A stretch of 64,000 nt of DNA from Hofstenia miamia (Eukaryota > Xenacoelomorpha > Acoela > Hofsteniidae), in the NCBI GenBank assembly GCA_900660155.1, contig CABFPE010000003.1:3461222-3525221 (forward strand). The letters are read 5' to 3'. Shown one piece after another: positions 22,672 to 35,100 of the stretch. Every line of letters begins with the position of its first letter. Within the stretch, counting starts at the first letter, position 1. Position numbers and translations under genes: made by a program. Under the pieces are notes generated by a model, which was given only the letters and a program-made list of their open reading frames with translations, was not told where the DNA came from and did not search any database.

Positions 22672-25600
22672 CTAAAAACACACATTTAATCTACAAAATA
22701 AACTTTAGTAACTGAAAGCAATACAATCTTGAAAATAAAAAAAATTATAAAAAAGGATCATACTGATTATAGATATGAATAGTTCTTAATTAATGTTGAA
22801 TTATAAAAATGTACACGAATTTTGTATTACACCATTTGAAACAGTTAATTTTTTTAATTGAATGAGAGTAATCAAATAACATTTGGTAAACGCACGAATA
22901 GCTCACTAATAATAAACCATATTTGAGTCATAGATGAAATTAATGGCACCTGGGTACCTCATTACTTTTTAATGTTTGTTTATTGAAGGCATGTATTTAA
23001 TCAAAGAAAGTTTTACGATCACCCGTTAAGCGTTCATCATTTATAGCAATGTATCATGGTTTGTTATGAATGATAGATAAATTAAGGAAAAGCATTACAG
23101 TATTGTTCATAGCTATATGTATAAAAATCATTGCATATTATTGCAGCAATTACCAGTACATGCATTATACACTTCATGCAAAGAAAGTGAACGTATCTAA
23201 GGAGAATATTGTTTTAGAATTCAAACAAAGAATTATATGTTTTATAAGCTTTCCCAAAAGTACAAAATGTACATGTATGCAGTAGAAACTAGTAATAACA
23301 CCCATTTATGGCAAATATAAATGATGTAAAATAGTTCATTAACCTAATTAGGCAGATAAACTTATAAGATTATTGATCCGAAAAACGGTTTGAAAGTTTT
23401 TTTCATGTCATGAGCATTTTCATATCACTTTAAAAAATGTGGAGAATTTTATTAAAAGTAATATGCCACATCATCTAATGATTACCAGATACAAAGCGTA
23501 CTATAGTACGCCTTGTCAAATGCTACAGAAAGTAAAAAAGGTCTTCGTGATGACAGGCAAAGATTGAGAAAAAATTGCTTCCTGGCAATTCAAACAGTTC
23601 GTAATGTTAACACTAAAATATTTCATAGAGCAGTTTTAAAAAAAGCGTAAGCTCGATTATTAATGCAAACTGAAAAAACAAATGCAGAAGTCTGTACAAC
23701 ATGCAGAAAGTAAGTATTAACTACTCAATCGAAGCAAGCATACATTTAATCGCAAATATGCAGTCTTGAAATAAGGTTAGAATAAGGTAAATAAAATTTA
23801 ATTCGAAAGCGAATTATTCGAATTTATTGGGGACTTATGTACAACTTTCGGAAAATTGATTAATGGAATATATATTAAAAAATAACCAAAACAGGTTTCA
23901 AATTTCATTAAACCAAATTGGAAGAACCCACATGATTTTAATGACATCCATTAAAAAGTAACGGTGAATTCCTTGCCACATAATTCCGTATGCTTCAATC
24001 CAACCGTCCTCACCTGCTGGTGGATTGCGATTTCTGTTAAATGAACTATCTATAGAATTTAATGGAAAGTAAAACGAGCAGTGACAGCGAATTAAGATAA
24101 ACCGCTTTTAAACAAAACCAATAATTAAATTGAAATAATCCATTATAATTAAAATTAAAATACAAATGTACGATTAGAACTTGCAGGCGGTAGTTTAACG
24201 GGACAACATCTAAAAGCCTAAAAACAAGGCCTGTTATATACAAGCCGCTTCAAAAAAATTAGGCTTATATTATTTGAGATTTTTTAATTGAATCTAGAAA
24301 GTAAATAGCTTCTGAAATCTTCAGTAGACAGTGATGCATATTTTTAGGTTCTAAAGATATTCGTTAGACCCAGGGTATTGATAAGTATGGTATTTACTAA
24401 GTATCAAGTGGAGTCAAGTACTTGTACGAATTTCCCGAATGCTTATAATCATGTATTCAGAAAAAACATGTATTTCAAGTAGTTTCATAACATCAACATG
24501 AATAATCAGTTTGGTTACATCAAACGATAATTTCACTCTAAGTGGACTTAAGATTAGTCCTGCTTTACTAAAAAATATTTCAACGTGGCTGATGTAGTTA
24601 TTAAAGACAGAAGTTGCAGAATTTCTGTATCTATTAGGCCACTGCGAAGAAAAAAACTATCTAAAACCCAACATTTCAATTAAAACGAAGTACTTTTAAG
24701 TATTTCTGAGAAATGTCAAATATATATTTTCAAGTGACAGCTATCCCAAGTACTGGGTCAATACTCTGGCTTTAACCAAACTATTTTAAACGAAACCGTG
24801 AAAATATTTGAAATCTTTTTAAAAACAATCTATAAGACCCTGAAAAATGAAATTTCAACATTAGTGCTGTCATGTTTTACTCTAAAAATATTTTGTAAAA
24901 CTTTACAATGAATAGTTTATTTTGTGCTATAACAGACTTATTTAGCAATATAATATACAGGCATTTGTTTCAAATGTTAGATAAGTTTATAGTATTGGAA
25001 ACATAAGTGCACTTAGAAAACTATTTTTATTAATGTACAAAAATGGATGCAATTGACAATTGATCTAATGCCTTCTTAGTGATTTCAACTGATTGTCTTC
25101 CCATTAGCAAATAGCTTTAGCTTAACCACTAAGCAAATTATTTCAAAATTTCCCCACACAATACTCTTAACAATTGTAGGAATTACAATTTTAATGTTTT
25201 GTCGTTCGACGACAATAAAAACAACAATAGAATTGTGTTTAATAAACAAAGCGACTCCCACAATGTCGTGAAATTCGCAACCGACCTTCACTCACTAAAC
25301 TAAGATGTATCATGCAACTACTGTGAAACATAAGTTTAAAATAATGAAAAAGCAATTTACTTTAACACTATTCAATGAAACATCACATTTTAAAAGACGT
25401 ATATAGCAATTTTCTTATTAACAGTTATGTAAAAGACCACCCATTACGCTTCGATTATGCGTGTCAGATGTCAATTAACAAAACACAATAATCCACCAAT
25501 TTCTGAAAAAAGAGTGAATTAAAAATTGATAATTCAATCAATAAAATGAAATTTGGAAGTAGTGAAAAAGCAATTCAGCAAGCACTCAAAATCACATGAA

Positions 25601-28600
25601 AGCACGATGGAACAAAGGAAAGATTCTTCCCGAAAATTTTTATAGAAACTATGAACAAATGCTATACAAACTTAAGCATTTGGTTGATTATTGATATAAA
25701 TAATGAAATCCAATCAAATTCAAAACAATTTTATCTTGATTGGCCGTGAAATAATTGCGAAACATGTCTTCGAAATCCATACTGCAATATCGACCCATTA
25801 GCTTTGTTTAGCAACAATGCGCAGTTGTAACCCTCTGTGAGTACTCGACTCAACCGATTCCAATTCAATTTTTGGCATTAAAATCACAATTTTGTAATTA
25901 ACATTAGATTTTACCTTTCGACATGATGGGAATTTGAAACACTGCAAACTACTCAAAGATTGATAACTGTAGAAAACAATCAAATTAAATACTAACTAAT
26001 ATTCTAAAAAAGAACTCCACATTTATCGAGAGCCTACGTCCATGTAAAGTTTCGGAAAAATCATTTATTATTCAGTAGACTTCCCAGAAGAAGCATTGGC
26101 ATCGCAAACTTCAAAAATTAAAATAACTATGGATTAAATATTTTTTAGAAACCATTGCTAAAGAAAAAAGTTGAAAAACGAATTTAATACAAAATCCACA
26201 TGCAAAAATAAATTTTACTAACAAAAAACTAAGTATTACTTTCAATAAATAGTCGTATAAAATTTAAACATGCAATCATGCAATATAAATAAAAAATAGC
26301 ACCAAATAAAGTCTATAGCTATAGGCAATGACAACATGATATGTAAGTACAATTCTGTCTGAAACTTTAATGCAATTGGTGGCTAGAAGGGAAGCAATTT
26401 CTTCATTTTATCACCAAACATCATTGTTAAGTATGTACCTCCAATGGCAAGAAAAATACCCACGGCGACCACAATTATTATAATAGTAATTATTTTTTTC
26501 TAAAGCACTCTAATATAGAATATGGGTTATATGGAAGCTGTTAGTTTGTTAAATTGCAAGAACATAAACAAACTTTAAGAAAGGATTCAAGCTAGAAAGT
26601 GCATCCTAAAGTGTGATTTTATGCCTAGAATAATAGGGGATTTAAAAACAAGCTTTGCTTTGCATTTTTTAGTCATACCTTTATTCGGTATTCTGTAAAT
26701 TTGAATATCCCGTTAATGAAATGGGGCAGAATATTTTCAACTGAATTATTTCATTCAGCGACTATTGAATTGTAGCGATAAAGATTTTGTGTAGTAGAGA
26801 CACTTTTGTTAAAAATTAATGACAGCGCATCTTTGAAGTCGGTTTACGAATTGAGTGACGAGCGACAAAAAGTGAATTATTCGCCGCACTATTCACTCTC
26901 ACCAGAGAGCGTCAGTGGAAATATTCAAGTTCAACATAATTCCAGGAGATCAAGTGTTAGTTGTTAATTTCAGACAGAATTAGTACAAGAATTGAAAGGA
27001 AGGTTAATTAAAGCAACACAAAGACAACATAATTTATAGGTGGAAAAGGAAGAATGACTGGATCTGCAGTTTTTATGGCAACCAGACCCAGTCATTCGTC
27101 AGACCTCTTCCACCAAATCAAACAGGTAATAATGCTATTCACCGACTATTGGCGATTGCGTGATTACAATGAATTCTCATAAAAATAATAATATTGCATT
27201 AAACAGTTTAGTCCCTGCAATAAACAGCTGCAGTAGATTTAATTACTGAGAATGCATTGTTTTCGACAAGAACAGAATATTTCCAAAATATAATAGTATG
27301 CCTCATAAAATGAATATTTTGAAATTAAAAATAGACATTAATTCGACCAATGCAAATCGAGTTAGCTTCCTGTCATCATTTACCAACCGCATGCCAATAG
27401 TTAGTAAAGCGCAATTGAACAATATTGAACACCGCTAGACCTTTGGGCGATACTCACAACACTAAGTAGAAACAGGTTTGCTATTCACAAAATGTGGCAT
27501 TTCTAGAACCTATTAAAACGCAAACTATAGAAAAATTGTAAATTACGCAATTTTTTTTGCTAAAGTAATAGGTTCTTGATTCAGCACCGGGCAAATATTC
27601 CTACTAATTGTACGAATTTACATAAACGAAGCTAAACAGTTGTTTTCTCAAGTGGCCTAAACATGAGTATTTTCCACATAAAATAGCAGCAAACACAAAG
27701 CAACAAATAAAAAATTCAGAAAGCGTTTGTAATAAAATTTGTGTAGTGACAAATTTGCATAAAATTGTACAAAAAAGAAGTACAAAACCAACTTCGAAAA
27801 TAACATTAATCATCTCTTGAATGAAATGAATATGAATACCAACAAAATTGCTAATACCCAATATAAAGGAAAGCAAGAAATTTTATAATTAGGCCACTTG
27901 GGAGTATGCATGAATAACGTTAAAGTACTACATTGCCAAACACCGAGGGAGAGGCTAGCTTAAACATGTAGTCACTTACCCGTCTAGCGGCACTATGATA
28001 CCTAACGGCTTTTTTGGTGTCTTGTGTTGCCTTCTGGACAAAGTCAACACTTTGTTCAACATTGTATTCAATTCTATCTATCATCTCACCCTAGTATAGA
28101 ACATGGTTAGTAAGGAATTGTACACTTACCCGTCTAGCAGCACTTTGGTATGCGACTGCCTTTTTAGTATCTTGTGTAGCCTTCATTACGTAATCTACGC
28201 TTTGCTCTACATTAAATTCAATCCTATCTATCATTTCACCCTATGAAAACAACAAAGATAAATAACTGAAGTGAAATATACACTCATTGATGCTAAGAAA
28301 AGCATAAAACTCGGTATGGACAACAGCTGTACAAAGATGCGACATGAGGCTATGTTCACTGCTTCTGTGTATATTTGGTGGTTGACAGTACATCTGTGTG
28401 TTACGATTGTACATTCTAAACAAACACCGCAAGCATCTGGGCTTGCTAACCAATGATCAACACAGTTATAAATACTGTATAAGGTATTGTAATGGAAGAT
28501 TAGAAGCGATACAAAAAGTGTCTTGAGAACGTTGGATAACAAGTTAATCACCACCGAGAGTACACAGAGAATATTCACATCGCACCTTTATAGAGCAGAA

Positions 28601-31600
28601 GTCCACAGGAAAAGGGCAGTCTGCAACCTACAATTCAACATAAACAAAGCAAAATGACTTTTATTAACATCAATGAGAAGGCAATCAGCATAACAACAGT
28701 ATACAAAATATTTTAAATATATTATAGGAAATATAATCAGTGCAAAATAATCATTTAAATTTCAAATGAAATCGTATATTATTGAATTAATGGCAATTAA
28801 CTATTATTAAATGGTACTATATCAAATAAGAACTGCAACTACAATTGTTTAAGTAGTTTAAGAAGAGTACGGACAAAAGACAATACCTTTGGGGAAAACT
28901 AACAGCACCTGGGAAGTTTATTTATCGAAGAAATATTTAACAATGAAGAAATCACTACCTTAAAATTTTAGAATGGTAATGAAATAAATAGTCTTTTAAC
29001 CTTACTCTAGTTTGCAAGAAAAATGAGATACGGACCTGACTTTCAACAAGCATGGCCATATCCATGAACATATCATGGAGCTCCTTGATTGAATTTTCTA
29101 ATTTAACAATTTCTTGATGACGTTGTTGAACATCATCAAGAGCTTGTTGCGCTTGCTGATTATCCATTGTGATCTAAAATATCAGAGATTAATCATCACA
29201 ATTGTGAAGCAACTATTTATTGTCGAGTAAGAAAGTTTGCCAACATTATTTCAATAAAGATAACATGTTTGTGCTCATAATTGAGATTCAAGGAAACATC
29301 AAAAACAGTGGAGGATTCAGCATTATTTTTAGAGAGGGCCAAAGCAATAGAGAATCCAGAGAATTTTTGTCGTTAATGACTGATTTAAAATGGTAGGGGC
29401 TAAGGCTCAACCATTCCCAAAAATCATTTAAGGATTGATATTTTTCATAAACTTGCTTACGGATACAAATTAAATGAACAGTGCATATTGACACATACAT
29501 TTTTATTCATAAATGTTATAGCGAGGCCATTTAAGGGATTTTCCAAAATTGTGCCTTATAATAAGGTCTTTAACAACTTTATCGAAAATAAATCTTTCAA
29601 TAATACACATGTAGTAACAGGTATAGTCAGTGTAATTAACATCAGCTCATGAATGTGTTGAAATCTTCCGGGAAACTTAGCGAGCCACAGTAGGTTATCA
29701 TTGACAACAGAAGATAGGTAGTTCTCGTATATTTGTAGTAGATGGTATAGTTTCTTCTCGTTATATTTCAGCAAATCATATTATGCATATAAATGGTAGT
29801 GAAGCATTTCTACTGACAAAATTTTAGTAGTTCAAACACATTGAAGGCGGATATGCTCACTGAAGAAAATCGCTGAGAAGCCTGTAAAAATAGAATTTAA
29901 GTACGCATACTATATAGTGCAACAGGAATATTTTCCCACACTTGATGTCATGAAAAAACAGCTCAAAATTGCCCTGAGCATCAATAAGAGCCAAGCTAAG
30001 ATCATGTAGGGAGAGAGGGGTGTTAGTATTATAGAGGAGGATGGCGACAGAGATGACTAGGGGTATTTAAAATTGGCCAAAATTTGAAAATGAAAATAAC
30101 TTACTATTACGCAACAGTGCACGAAAATTAACGAGAATGCAATAAAATTTATAAGAAATATGTAGAAAAATATAAATGTCATTTTATTATAAGACTTCGT
30201 GCTCCGAGCTCGGGCCTATATTTTTCTATTTATATATTTCTGGCGTCCGGGCCCCTCTGTATTTGCCACTGACTTCAGTAGGAAAGAAAAAGAAAAATTT
30301 AACTATTTGGTAATTTATTATTAGGAACACATTTAATAAAAAATGTACAAATTGCAATAACTAACTGAGCTAAGTATGCTGTTAAGAAGAAAGCTAAAAA
30401 CTGTTTTTTGTTCAAATATGGTATTAAGTTGTACTCGCAAGTATTACATTTCTAAAATATTCACACTCGAACTATGCTGATATCACAGTTGATCCCAACA
30501 TTAAAAGTTTGCTTTTATGGGGTCATTTTCATACAGAAGTTGCTAATATTTCCTGACAATTAAGAAATTTGTGTGATGCAATAATACAAATCACTTTTTT
30601 CTACACACATTGGGACAAGCTACATGGTTTTTAGATTAGCGTCAATCTTGACCCCAAAACACTATTAATGAATTTTGTATTAAATTTATATGTAACATAT
30701 TGTATTGTACATATATTACAACGTATGTTTTTTTGGAAATAATTTTCCTCTAGAATACAATATTTCAATAGGCTTGTTTTGCTTTATAATTACATATTGA
30801 ATAAAGTTAAACCCCTTAGAAGAATTGCTGGCTATTCATAGAGATAATTTTTCAGATTCTGATTTTGATGATCAAGGATAGCATCAGAATTAAAGATGTT
30901 CTTACAGGAGACACTGAATTGGACGTAAATATTCATGCAATACATGAATATTTACACATTGGCTGAATGCGTTTATATAGGCTGAAAGTGATGCAGACAT
31001 GCTCTATTCCAAATGTCTTGCAATGCTATCTTAAAGTAATCCGCTTCGAAGAATTGGTGGCAATCTTTTCAGAAGTCTTCTGACTGTTCACAGTGATTAT
31101 GTTTGTAACCCAAGTGAATCCCAAAAATCAGAAACACCTGAGTCTTACAATGCTAACAAGTTCGATGTTAACATTTTTGATAAGCTCATTGATAAGCATT
31201 GAAAAGCGTAGAGATACACAGTTGCAATCACATGCTAGCTGTTAAGGCGCATTTGTGCTGTTCAAGAAAAGAAACACTTGAAAAGCGATAAGAAAAAACG
31301 TTCTAGAAAAACTCTCAATTGAGATAGTAACCCCACATATGAGGTCATAATTACATCAAAATCAAGCACAACATGTATACCTTATTACAGCTGCAAACTC
31401 ATTGGAAGTTCTCCAGAGAAGCGTATTCAGAACACACCGGCACTACACGTTTCAGGAAGGTGTATTTTATGCAATAGTTCACATTAAAAAAAGTGTCAGC
31501 AATTTTTTATGAATGTGGTAATTTTTTGAATGCAAGGGGCACACAGTAACTGCTGTTCATTGTAAGTTATGCTGCAAATAGAATTTTTGATCTTCAGCTT

Positions 31601-34600
31601 ATGTTATCATTTGGAATCAATTTTGACACCAAAACGTAATGTATGGAATTTTAAAACATATTTCGAGTAATAAGAAATGATTTTAGGAATCTATAAATAC
31701 TTTCTTTGCAGTGCCACATATCTGAACAAGAGTCCCATAAGACATTTCTTCCATATCTCCTCCCTCTCAAATTCAATTATGCTTTCTTCAAAATTAATGC
31801 ATACAATGATTTTTACACATTCAAAAGATGAGCTAAGATTGTGTTCTTCTACCATTCTAAGTACTTCAAAGAAACCGAGAATTTTTCCTATTATTATGAC
31901 TAATACACCCTATTATTGACTCTATCCTTCTCACAAATTGGTGTTTTTCGGTTATAGAAACTAACCAATTTCTAGGGAGGCTGAGAGATTTACTCTGAAC
32001 TCGATCTGTTCCTAACAGTGCTGTCGTTTGTACTACTGCCCCCACGTGCTTCTAGCTTACTGCTAAGACTATTTCGACTTCCTACATTTTTTTATTTATT
32101 CTAATTACCATCGTAAAGCCGTGCTTTTTACATTCCTATCCTTATTATGTTTGATCTTTTTCAATGTTAAAGAGCCACAGTTTCTTTACTGACAGTTTCA
32201 TTCCCGTATTCCTATTGCGATAAATACCTTTTTGAAAAGAGTAAAGAAGTTGCAGTCTGGTGGCAGAAAGGAAAAACAATATTTTTCATTCACAAACCGC
32301 AGCATTATCCTATTATGTGGACAGAGACACAATACAAGCAGGGTTCGTTACAGTGAATTGCGTACTGTCATCAATTTGAAGAAAAGACCTAATACTGCTG
32401 TCAGAAGTTGCTGCTGGATACATAACGCAATATAAATCGTTAGATACTTGTTCAACTATGTTTCAATTGTTTGATGCAGTTAAGCGATATTAAAGGGCGA
32501 CTAATTGATCTGTGCATTTGTGAACACAGCTTACCCAAACTATATTTATGAGAAAATCAGGCGGTTTGCGCAACGATAGATAGAAAAAGTGCATGAAATA
32601 GTAAAGCCTCAATTGTGAAAATAATGTACATGTACGTATTATTACAATTAAATTTTTGCCACTTACTCTCGTATAATCTCATTATTTAACGCAAATTTAA
32701 ATTAGGTAAGTATTGCTGGCCTAACGAAAAATTGAATTAGTTGTATTACAATTTAAATGCTAAAAATTTTTTTAATGCCCATCACTTATCTTATAAAATC
32801 ACTACATCAGTCAATTTCTATGCAGAAACCATTTTATCTTGTCGCAAGAAACAATCTATTATATCAAGAATTCAAATGTTGCAGAAACAAAAATCCTAGA
32901 AATATACAATAAAATAATTAATTTATTAAAAGTAGAAAATTCAATCTTTTGATTAAAATGCGTTAATAATTTTTGGGAACAAATTGTTGCAGAATAACGA
33001 TTTATCATTATTTCAAAAAAAACGGAATGCATTGCTAATTTTTGATCAATTTGGAATTCCAATAGATAGAATAGTCTACTGCTTCTGAACCGAAACAATT
33101 TGTTCAAAGAAAGCTAGGATATTCTTAATTGGAAATTTTAGTAACTGCTAAAACTAGTTCTTGGGAATATATAATCTATTGTATGCTGAAGGAATTTGAC
33201 ATATTTTCTACAAATGAATGATCAAAACAAACATTTTAAAAAACTAAAAAACAATGTTATACAGTAAAGATATCTATTAGGTCAAATATGTCAACTGATT
33301 AACTGAATAGAATCAGAGTTAAAAAGCAAAATTTTCACGTTTTTGAATTCATTGTTGTTAACTTGTTGTTTATATTTAACTTTCTTAGATCTGGAGTGTC
33401 GCAGTATTCATTTTCATAAACATCATTTGTAAGCTGGCAATAGAAATTATTCTGTAGTAAATTAAACTGTGCTGTTCGCTAAAATACTAATTTCAATAAT
33501 TAACTAGAAATGGCGCAAAAAACAAACAACTGGATTCCGAAAATGAATTAAATCAATAGAAACACTAAAATGTTAAACATTTGAACTGCTGATAAGCATG
33601 AATAATTATGGATGAATAATGAGTATTAACAAATGGCACTTTGTACGTAAATGTTAGTTAAGGTTATCTAAAGTTAGCGATAAAATTTAAAAACATTATT
33701 GGTTAGTGCACAAGAACTACTTACATAAAAATTTTCTAACTGCTAAACAAAACTTGTAATTAATTTTTATGCTTAAAATTTGAAACATGTGATATTAAAT
33801 ATTTACTAACTTACTCCTTGAGTAAAGACATTAGGGTTGCCCGTCTCTAACATCTCTTCTAATTCATCATTAGTAGTTGTCTTACCGGCTAAAAATTCGA
33901 ATTACAAAATTAAATATTGATTACTAAGCATTTTAAGAAATGTAAATATTGCACGCACAAATAACTCACTAATTTCTAATTGACGTTGAATTCTATTTTT
34001 ACATCCTTCTCTGTATTCGTTTTGAGTTTTGTTATAGTCAGACATTACTTCGATGAACTTTCTTGAAAGTGTAGAATGCTAAACATTATTTTTATAAATA
34101 TATAATAGAATGAAGAGACTAACTTGAGTTTTTCTTATACGTAAATCTGCTGATGACCTATCCTGATTTTCTGCTTCCTCAATTTTGGTTTCCATGTCTA
34201 AAGTAAATTTTTAAACATGAAATAAAAAAGCTAATTACTTTTCAAACTAGCTCTAACACGATTTGCCATACGTTTGATGTCATTCATTAATTGATCTAAT
34301 TCCTGCTTATCCCCTAAATAAATTCAGAATATTGATATATACTGGGAATAACTACTTTCTTCCGCTTGCGGGGAGCTAAGCATTTTATCATGCATTTGTT
34401 TAACAGTATTGACATTTCCAGATATTGTATCGATGTTTTGTCTTATTGTGTCTACCTAAATTGATAATTAAAATTCTGGACTATACGACACAATATACCT
34501 GTTCAAAAAATTCTTCCATAAATTTATTAGAGCCGTCCATGGTTAATGATATGTCCACACCATCATCATCATCCCCAGCCTAAATTTAATTTTTTAAGCA

Positions 34601-34701
34601 AATATTGACACGCGATATGTCCTATAAGGCATTCTAGTACAAAAAATAAATAAGATAATTCATAGACATACGGATCTTAGCACTGCTAATCTATCCTTCA
34701 T
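22594..34701 (-). CDS. Stx1: Syntaxin-1 (Qa-SNARE of the plasma membrane), alternatively spliced
   Basis: Encodes the t-SNARE that pairs with SNAP-25 and synaptobrevin to drive vesicle fusion. Coding exons on the minus strand: 34672-34701, 34499-34579, 34356-34455, 34239-34313, 34124-34197, 33970-34078, 33815-33888, 29036-29173, then 28130-28240 or 27980-28090, then 26383-26499 or 22594-22671; every junction is GT-AG and in phase. Residues 1-10 ([10 protein letters not shown]) are the Munc18-binding N-peptide, 11-37 an acidic linker running into FFEQ, about 28-160 the Habc bundle ([20 protein letters not shown] is nearly invariant), and 190-260 the SNARE motif ([20 protein letters not shown]) with zero-layer Q227. 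A basic AARRKK stretch precedes a C-terminal anchor. Product length is 302 or 289 residues, against 288 in mammalian syntaxin-1A. Five introns of 39-45 nt contrast with others of up to 5.3 kb. The similarity is far above what a syntaxin-4, -5 or -7 would show. Confidence 0.97.
24370..24768 (-). mobile_element. hAT transposon relic in the syntaxin last intron
   Basis: The minus strand at about 24480-24605 reads [19 protein letters not shown] followed by [13 protein letters not shown]. This is the hAT C-terminal dimerisation motif (S..R.FS.AG.....R..L....V..L.F). Ends CAGGGTATTGA (24370) and the complement of CAGAGTATTGA (24768) form a short inverted repeat. Flanking 8-bp target duplications are not convincing. 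The rest of the transposase is absent, so this is a short internally deleted copy or remnant. Confidence 0.6.
26383..26499 (-). CDS. Stx1: Syntaxin-1 alternative last exon A (transmembrane anchor plus tail)
   Basis: Acceptor TGCTTTAG precedes a run of seven A. The exon codes 38 residues beginning [20 protein letters not shown], completing the conserved RRKK basic patch, and ends with a polar extracellular tail ([11 protein letters not shown]) before TAG. The tail is longer than the few residues normal in syntaxin-1. It is in the same phase as last exon B at 22.6 kb, 3.7 kb further downstream. Its 3' UTR has the TGCATGATTGCATG sequence 101 nt beyond the stop (26269-26282, sense on the minus strand). 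Confidence 0.92.
   Translation of the reverse strand, partial: KKIITIIIIVVAVGIFLAIGGTYLTMMFGDKMKKLLPF
27980..28090 (-). CDS. Stx1: Syntaxin-1 SNARE exon 9b (membrane-proximal half)
   Basis: Codes 37 residues, [20 protein letters not shown] then [17 protein letters not shown], which are SNARE layers +1 to +8 and the linker. It is the second of two adjacent homologous exons of identical length (111 nt) and phase. It differs from exon 9a at five residues: Y9, F17, Q19, R30 and H32 here, against F, Y, M, A and Q. By my count another 16 codons differ only synonymously, so both copies have long been under selection for protein sequence. Confidence 0.93.
28130..28240 (-). CDS. Stx1: Syntaxin-1 SNARE exon 9a (membrane-proximal half)
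   Basis: Codes [20 protein letters not shown] then [17 protein letters not shown]. It directly follows the exon that ends on the zero-layer glutamine. Only 39 nt separate its donor (GTAAG) from the acceptor of exon 9b; that spacer contains TACTAAC, a textbook branch-point word. Using both exons would keep the frame but insert 37 extra residues, which is not a multiple of seven and would put the heptad register out, so alternative use of one exon is the sensible reading. Confidence 0.93.
29174..33814 (-). other. Syntaxin-1 intron 7 (4.6 kb)
   Basis: Separates the Habc-coding exons from the SNARE-coding exons. Contains no recognised host exon. It is AT-rich; a GC-richer patch near 30200-30275 that ends GCCACTG resembles the terminus of a hAT-type MITE, but its partner end was not found. 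Confidence 0.6.
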
Positions 34702-35100
34702 TTTGTTTACAGCCCAAATTCTAGTACGCAGCCATTATATTTTTTTTGAAAATTTGACTATCACCAAAGTTACCGATGATTTAAGTAGAATTTTTACAAT
34801 ATTCAGGAAAAAATTCTTCAAGCAACATTATAATGTTTTCGTCTTAAGTAAAAAATATATCATATCTTAATAATTAAATTTGGAAAAATTATAGTGATTA
34901 AGAAGATTTGCTAAAATGATAAATTAAGTTCAACCCTTTAAGAAAAATTATAATGCAAGAATAAAATTTTAAAATAAAATTTGTAAATTATTTTCATTAT
35001 TTTTAAAATATTTTTTTCAGCTTAATTTTTTATCAAATATTTACATACCCTAGTGCCCAACCCTGTTCATGTTGGGTTTCGACAATTAATTAGTGGAAGT
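34702..35100. promoter_or_regulatory. Shared divergent promoter region of syntaxin-1 and the zinc-finger gene
   Basis: The two start codons (34701 minus, 35101 plus) lie 399 bp apart and point away from each other. The interval must hold both 5' UTRs and at least the core promoter elements unless an undetected 5' exon lies elsewhere. It is strongly AT-rich and I see no clear TATA box or initiator that can be assigned to one side. Confidence 0.5.

Noticed and set aside
27052-27097. Hairpin GAATGACTGG...CCAGTCATTC in the syntaxin intron
   Set aside because: Only a 10-bp stem; such hairpins are common and nothing ties it to exon choice.
28231-28578. Minus-strand 115-codon ORF over syntaxin exon 9a and its upstream intron
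   Set aside because: It overlaps the true exon in another frame and has no family resemblance.
30840-31640. Possible piggyBac-like remnant in syntaxin intron 7 (acidic SDSDFDD stretch, then a GRCILCNSS-like stretch)
   Set aside because: Short, in several frames, and lacking the catalytic DDD region or TTAA-flanked ends; the match is too weak to annotate.
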